A DNA stretch of 31,065 nucleotides from Chlorokybus atmophyticus. Its lineage: Eukaryota > Streptophyta > Chlorokybophyceae > Chlorokybales > Chlorokybaceae. The stretch is from contig RHPI01003491.1 of NCBI GenBank assembly GCA_009103225.1, positions 261,951 through 293,015 on the forward strand, read 5' to 3'. Shown piece after piece: positions 26,336 to 31,065 of the stretch (positions are counted from its first letter, which is position 1; each line of letters opens with the position of its first letter). The notes beneath the pieces are model-generated. The model searched no databases and had not been told where the DNA came from. It worked only from the letters and a program-made list of their open reading frames with translations. A program made the position numbers and the translations under genes.

Positions 26336-26939
26336 AATCTGCTTTTGCAATACATGGTTATGCTGTTCTTCTCATACATCTTTCCTTTTTCAGCTTCCCA
26401 CCACGTGGTACTTGCCGTCGTTGCATGAGTAATAAGTCGCGGAGTGGCAGAACACATAGCCGTAGCCTACTCTGTTGCTGCTGGAGTTGCAGAATTTGCC
26501 TGACTTTCACCACCTTGCCCCTCTTCCCCCATAACCGAGTATGCAATCTCATCAGCATCTACTTTACTGCCACCGCTGCTTCAAGCTCATTTGAGGGTGT
26601 TCTCGCAACCATGCTGAAGTCTATATTGATTGCTGTTGTTGCTTTTTTTAATGGCAGGCCTAAAGAATATAGTAAGACAAGTGCAGTGTATTGCTGGTAG
26701 AACCTGCAAATATTCTCTCTACCTCAGCATGAGGTTGAGTTCTTAATTTAAGTTAACTCCCCCCATAGGAATAATTGTTTTGGTCTTTTTGTTGTTTTTC
26801 TCCCTTTGAGTTTGTATACAGTAAATTTCGCCGAGTCCTTTGGTCTCGAAGGGTGAGTTAGGCTGGTCCCCCGCATTACTGCTGCCGTCGCGTTGGCGTC
26901 ACGCCCACACAATTGGCGTCACTACGCCACCTCCAATTG

Positions 26940-27240
26940 AACAATGTGCCATCGCTCGTCGAGCGGCAACTTGCAGCTGCCGCCGCTGACAACCCCCCAA
27001 CGCGTTTTGCAAGTTGTAAATCCCACTTTTTGATGTACAAATCTCGTTTCTCAAGTTGCCAATCCTTTTCTTCTACTTGAAGTCTTCTTCTTTTTCTTCT
27101 TCTTCTAAATTTGTCAGCTGCAAATCCCGTTTGTCAAGTTGTACAGCCCATCTGCAGTTGCCGAACAGAGTCGCAGCCGCTGAAACGCTCCGCTCACTTA
27201 CAGCCTGCTGCGGCGCGCTTTCCAATTGTAGGTTTCACAC
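26940..27240 (-). pseudogene. Coiled-coil-like coding remnant inside the old LTR element
   Basis: On the minus strand the strings LDKRDLQL, EKDWQLEKRDLYIKKWDLQL and AKRVGG occur close together in neighbouring frames, from a DNA motif CAAGTTGYAAATCCC repeated about five times. The charged, Leu-spaced pattern suggests a coiled coil, as in the N-terminus of some Gag proteins. A polypurine stretch (27075-27105) interrupts it. I do not recognise a family. Confidence 0.4.
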
Positions 27241-27317
27241 TCCGCGACCGTCCGTCTTCATAATAAGCCGTTGCTACCGGCCTCACTGGTCCAATGACCG
27301 CCCCGATATCAAAAGGC

Positions 27318-27805
27318 GGTTGGTGACCAGTGGTGGCGCAGTCACCACCCTTGTCCACGTGGCCTGTGCCAAAAACGTTAGCACAAAGCCCCGCTCATGC
27401 CCACCCGGGGAGGCAATGAGCAACATTCAATTTGTCATTCGTGAGCACGCCATGCATCATTCACTCAAGTTCAGAAGTCTATCTTGTATTAAGGATGCTT
27501 GAAGACGAGGCGGCTCCCGGGCCCCTACAACTGAGCCTTAAGAAGAACTGCTATTATACACTTGTCACTGGTCTTATTCAGCTGTGCATGCAATAACAAA
27601 TGAACTTTTAACCACAGTATAGTTGATGATGCAACTATAAGATGTTAGCAATAACCACACTAGGGCATCCTCCCTAGTACTTAACTATAGTCATTTCTGT
27701 AGGAAGACCCGTGGCTAACTGCTTTATTATGCCGACACTTAGTTAAGTAAATAACCAACCATATTACTATGGGTGCATTAACACCTGCCGTTGATGCAGC
27801 AACTC
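27318..27805 (-). repeat. Long terminal repeat copy B (5' LTR if element is on minus strand)
   Basis: 488 bp, aligned with 24368-24843. It contains the short perfect hairpin ACTAGGG...CCCTAGT (about 27659-27678). Confidence 0.6.
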
Positions 27806-27919
27806 GGTACTGCCCTTCATTGGACGCTTTTCGCGTTCTTTGTCGTCGTGTTCTGACTGGGCCACGCGGCCCGGTCACTTCGCCGAGCACCCGTTTGGTA
27901 CTCACAAATACAACCTCAA

Positions 27920-28030
27920 TAAGTGCATACCATTTGGAACGGGCGTATGTATGCACTTACCGCATTTAAGCACACTCGTTAAGTGCATATTTATGCACCT
28001 GCTTCATGTGCATATTTTATGCACATGAAG
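27920..28030. repeat. Cluster of three perfect TGCATA inverted repeats
   Basis: TAAGTGCATA at 27920-27929 pairs with TATGCACTTA at 27950-27959. GTGCATA at 27983-27989 pairs with TATGCAC at 27992-27998. CTTCATGTGCATA at 28002-28014 pairs with TATGCACATGAAG at 28018-28030 around a TTT loop. All arms are perfect. Confidence 0.9.
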
Positions 28031-29886
28031 TTGGCACAACTTGGCAGAAGCACATTCATGTGTAACTCAAGCATAAATTACCTTGATTCAAGGCAAACTG
28101 CTTTGAAAAATGCATAGGCACAGTATAGGCATCTCATAAAATGCACTTATACCAATAAATGCACATGCTTTGAATGCACAGGTATTACCCCCGAAGACGT
28201 TGGTGACCGTAAAATTATGCATTGAACGCGAGTATGCACTTATTGAATATACACTTAACGAGGTTGAATTGTTCAACCATAACAATATCATGTTGTTTCA
28301 CAAGATTGCACATTGGATTTCAATAATATTGTCACCGAACACACATTATTTATTTTCAACTTTACGAGCTGCAGACTATTTGACCCTTTTTATGCTGCAA
28401 AAATGATGCACATGCTAAGCGCGTGATGAATTTCGCACCAATGTAACCCACAGCCGAGTAATGCGCATTGAGCGCTAAAACCATTACATGTCAATTCACG
28501 TGTCAACTTGTTATCAACCGCTGACGCAAGAATGACATCATTCCGACCAAAACACCAATTTGGATTATTGACAATTGATTTAATGCAAAACAGGCTGCAC
28601 ATAATTGCTGATCTTATGTGCTAGTTGGTACATACAGTACGCGCTGCACTCATCTTCTTTTAATGTTGTAGGAGGGATGGATAGATGTATTCATGAAAAC
28701 ATATGTATATAAGATATACTTGAATGTAATGTCGTTGCGCATTGTTCAAATTAAACATCATGTTTGTTCATGAAGCAAATGGCTTCCATGCACTGCTTGA
28801 ATTGGACCATTGTCTAATACAATTATTAAGCTCACGAGCTGTGCCGGAATGGGTTGTATTGTGTTAAATAAACATTATGGGACATTGCCTGAATGGAAAC
28901 ACTTATTGACCGTTAATATGTTATGGTTAACGACAATGGAGTGGTCGAGGAGTTGCAATAATTGTTGAAAAGGTGACAAATTATAATGATGTATTATAAA
29001 CTTGATATAACACAGCTGTTTGCATCACACATCATCGTGATCAGATAATAAACTTACAGACATTGGCGTGATGCTTCCACTTGCAGCAATGCTAGCTGGC
29101 ACTTACTCAATTCACTAGGCACATAGTAGCCGCATATGACGTCTTCCAATGATGATGTTATCTTTCTGTAACTCACACAATGCTTAGGTGATTTATTGTT
29201 TCAACATGTTCAATATCTTGCATGCATGCTGAATGGCATATGCTACGTTGAAAACTGCGTTTTCGCATATTTCACATCATATATTGCACCGCCTTTTTGT
29301 CGTGTGCATATAACTACTTCATGACATACGATACCAATATATGGATGGACATATCTTAAAGGTCCTAGAGGTTTGCATTAATTGTTCATGAATTCTAAAA
29401 TATGGTTGCATGCTTGGCTATAACAATCCAGCATTTGAGGATGACGATATGATGATTACCGATTTCTATACATAAAGTTTATAGCATCTTGGTATGCATG
29501 CCAACCACTTTTCAATCATGGGCTAGAATAAGTGCCCTGATTGAGAGATGGCCCAACCAGCTAGAAATTATTTTCATAGCGGTCAGCCTTCGTATGAGCT
29601 TGGCAAGTACTACTTGTACAATGGCTGTGGTGCATTGTTCATGTCTTGAATGGGCATGTGCCTACACAACGACTCGCTTATAGGATAAGCCATGTCCAGC
29701 GGTTATTAGCGGTTATTAGCAACGAGGAGCACAACATCAGCAATGGCGATGACATATCCGCCTCAGTGCGCGCAGAATACTTAAGTGCTTGAAAGGTGAA
29801 GCTCCCTTGCAAGCAATGTCTTCTCACTTTGAAGCAATGAGTTCCGCTATAAATCTGAAAAGCCGTTGCCTGCAAGCTAGCTTTGC

Positions 29887-29907
29887 CTTGCTTGCTTGCT
29901 TGCTTGC
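29887..29907. repeat. (CTTG)n microsatellite
   Basis: Five copies of CTTG in a row. Confidence 0.95.
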
Positions 29908-30767
29908 GGTATGCGTATTCTTTAACTACCAAAGCTGATAAGGGTACTGAGGGTTGCTTATATGGGTATTAAGTCAGTGCATCATATGGAAGTGAAATTG
30001 GCATTGCCAGACAGCTTTTGCTAAAGGGCACAAATAATAATGCCGCAGACTTTGAAGCGCATTACAGTCACACAGATATATGGTGTTGCTTGAGTGTTTG
30101 CAACATTTCAAAAGCCATTGTACACAGATATATATACCCATGCTATGTGCATATCATACATATACTATAAGTATACATATATTTATATGCACATGCGTAT
30201 GTGTATGTGTACGTAAGTATGTGTTTGAACACGCTTGTTTGTGCATATAGCCTATGTCGTACATCTATATGTGTATATACAATTGTGTGTATACAACATA
30301 CATCTATAAACAATGCGTTTCAATTTCGTTGCCCTCTTTATAATTACAAACTATAGATTTGCAGGGTGCTTACATCGAGTGTAATAGTGCTTTGATAAGG
30401 GAGTGATTTGCATGGTGCATGTTGGTTCTCGGCAATAAATGTGCTTAGATTGAGGTTGTGCTTAGAAGAGTGTGATTACAAGGAGGTTGCGCTGTACTTG
30501 TTGTACAGAAGGAAGGCTCTCTCGTTCTCTCTTACACGCGCGCGCGTTGCAGGCCAGCGCAAGGAGACCACGGCCACGTGCGCACCACACAAACTGAACA
30601 CAACAAGACTGCCGGTAGCTGGAGGGACAAAGGGCGGGGAGGAGGCGCCTCCCCACCGAGTGGGCGTGGGCTGGAACAAGAAGGATAACAAAGGGCGAGT
30701 GCAATTGCATCAACAACAAGCAGCTGGTGTCGGCAGTAATCACACGCACGAGGGGGCTACGTAAGGG

Positions 30768-31002
30768 ATGGACCGCGCCGAGAGGGAGGGCGCATTTGGC
30801 TTGCCCACCACGTTGGATCGACTGAGGGTCAGTGTGCTAGCAAATGAATGCGTACTCATGGATGATGTTAATGAGGAGAACGAGGGTGGTGGTGGTGGTG
30901 AGGAAGAAGAAGTGGTGGTGCACACAGAAGAGCAAGAGCAGGAGGACATCGGGCAATGTGGCGTTAAATGTAGCGAGACAGAAGGGAGACAAGATGAAGG
31001 AG
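30768..31002 (+). CDS. Possible first exon of an acidic protein, runs towards window end
   Basis: ATG at 30768 opens a frame with no stop before the window end. It reads MDRAEREGAFGLPTTLDRLR and later an acidic, glycine-rich stretch (GGGGGEEEE, then EEQEQED). At 31002/31003 stands GAAGGAG|GTGCGT, a good splice donor, followed by a long CT repeat that is more likely intron than coding. The region 30408-30767 upstream would hold the promoter. The acidic low-complexity composition gives no function. It could also be a chance open frame. Confidence 0.4.
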
Positions 31003-31010
31003 GTGCGTTG

Positions 31011-31014
<4 letters not shown>

Positions 31015-31065
<51 letters not shown>
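31015..31065. repeat. (CT)n microsatellite reaching the window end
   Basis: Uninterrupted CT dinucleotides for at least 51 bases. Confidence 0.97.

Larger units (their letters stand above)
24368..27805 (-). mobile_element. Old, probably non-autonomous LTR element (second LTR pair)
   Basis: About 480-bp repeats at 24368-24843 and 27318-27805 are direct repeats of each other at roughly 65-70 percent identity, sharing GGTTGGTGA, CACGCCATGCATCAT, GACGAGGCGG, GCATCCTCCCTAGT, GACCCGTGGCTA.CTGCTTTATTATGCCG and GATGCAGCA blocks. Read on the minus strand, TGATATCGGGGC follows the repeat at 27300-27311 and resembles the PBS TGGTATCGGAGC, which makes 27318-27805 the 5' LTR. The internal part holds a coiled-coil-like coding remnant and a tandem repeat, but no pol motifs, and is interrupted by a solo LTR. 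The LTR edges are not sharp and no polypurine tract or target duplication is clear. Confidence 0.55.
27806..30407. other. AT-rich region without a visible gene
   Basis: No frame has a recognisable domain. The region holds the TGCATA inverted-repeat cluster (27920-28030 and further copies to about 28250), a GCGGTTATTA direct repeat near 29698-29720, a (CTTG)n microsatellite at 29887-29907, and a TATA/GTATGT-rich stretch at about 30125-30310. Confidence 0.6.

Noticed and set aside
24368-27805. The 480-bp repeats as inverted-repeat transposons (MITEs)
   Set aside because: No terminal inverted repeats; the PBS-like sequence next to one copy favours LTRs.
1-31065. CRISPR array, rRNA or bacterial-type operons
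   Set aside because: No regularly spaced identical repeats with unique spacers, no rRNA sequence, and genes are spliced; the window is eukaryotic.

Overview
The window looks like nuclear DNA of a repeat-rich eukaryote. Genes have many short GT-AG introns, there is a sized assembly gap (62 N), microsatellites are common, and most recognisable sequence is retrotransposon. The one intact host gene belongs to the EXORDIUM/PHI-1 (phosphate-induced protein 1) family, best known from land plants. The intact retrotransposon is a chromodomain Ty3/gypsy element (chromovirus). I favour a green-lineage organism (alga or early-diverging streptophyte), with low confidence.

Left part (about 1-15.5 kb): a four-level transposon nest. 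A decayed Plavaka-like DNA transposase (about 190-1154, +) ends where an old Ty3/gypsy element begins (1160-15467, - strand). The old element has diverged LTRs at 1160-1634 and 14989-15467, broken gag, protease, RT and RNase H, and an integrase lacking its catalytic core. Inside it sit (i) a 530-bp terminal-repeat retrotransposon in miniature (TRIM, 2076-2605, -), and (ii) a 5'-truncated LINE (5099-12964, -) flanked by an 11-bp near-perfect target-site duplication. Inside the LINE zinc-finger domain sits (iii) a young chromovirus (5851-11996, +) with 655-bp LTRs, a perfect 5-bp duplication CTCCC, PBS, PPT, a gag broken by two compensating frameshifts, and an intact 1217-codon pol frame. Gag and pol are joined by what looks like a canonical -1 ribosomal frameshift signal (GGGAAAC plus stem-loop).

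Middle part (about 16-21.5 kb): two convergent spliced host genes. One is a seven-exon short-chain dehydrogenase/reductase (16080-18274, +) with a 4-nt frameshift and a missing Gly codon in exon 2. The other is an eight-exon, apparently intact EXORDIUM-like secreted protein of 353 aa (19297-21414, -).

Right part (about 21.5-31 kb): a degenerate tandem repeat, a second TRIM (22997-23529, +) with a perfect 5-bp duplication, a second old LTR pair (24368-24843 and 27318-27805) enclosing a solo LTR related to the young chromovirus and a coiled-coil-like coding remnant, a cluster of TGCATA inverted repeats, AT-rich sequence without visible genes, and a possible first exon running towards the window end.

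The most interesting system is the pair of TRIMs. Their lengths are nearly equal (530 and 533 bp) and they share one architecture: a tRNA-like A box in the LTR, a PBS, then a B box just inside the element, with a TTTT at the matching place in the 3' LTR. Pol III transcription from the 5' LTR to the 3' LTR would give a terminally redundant RNA, as retrotransposition requires. This is inference from sequence and has not been tested.
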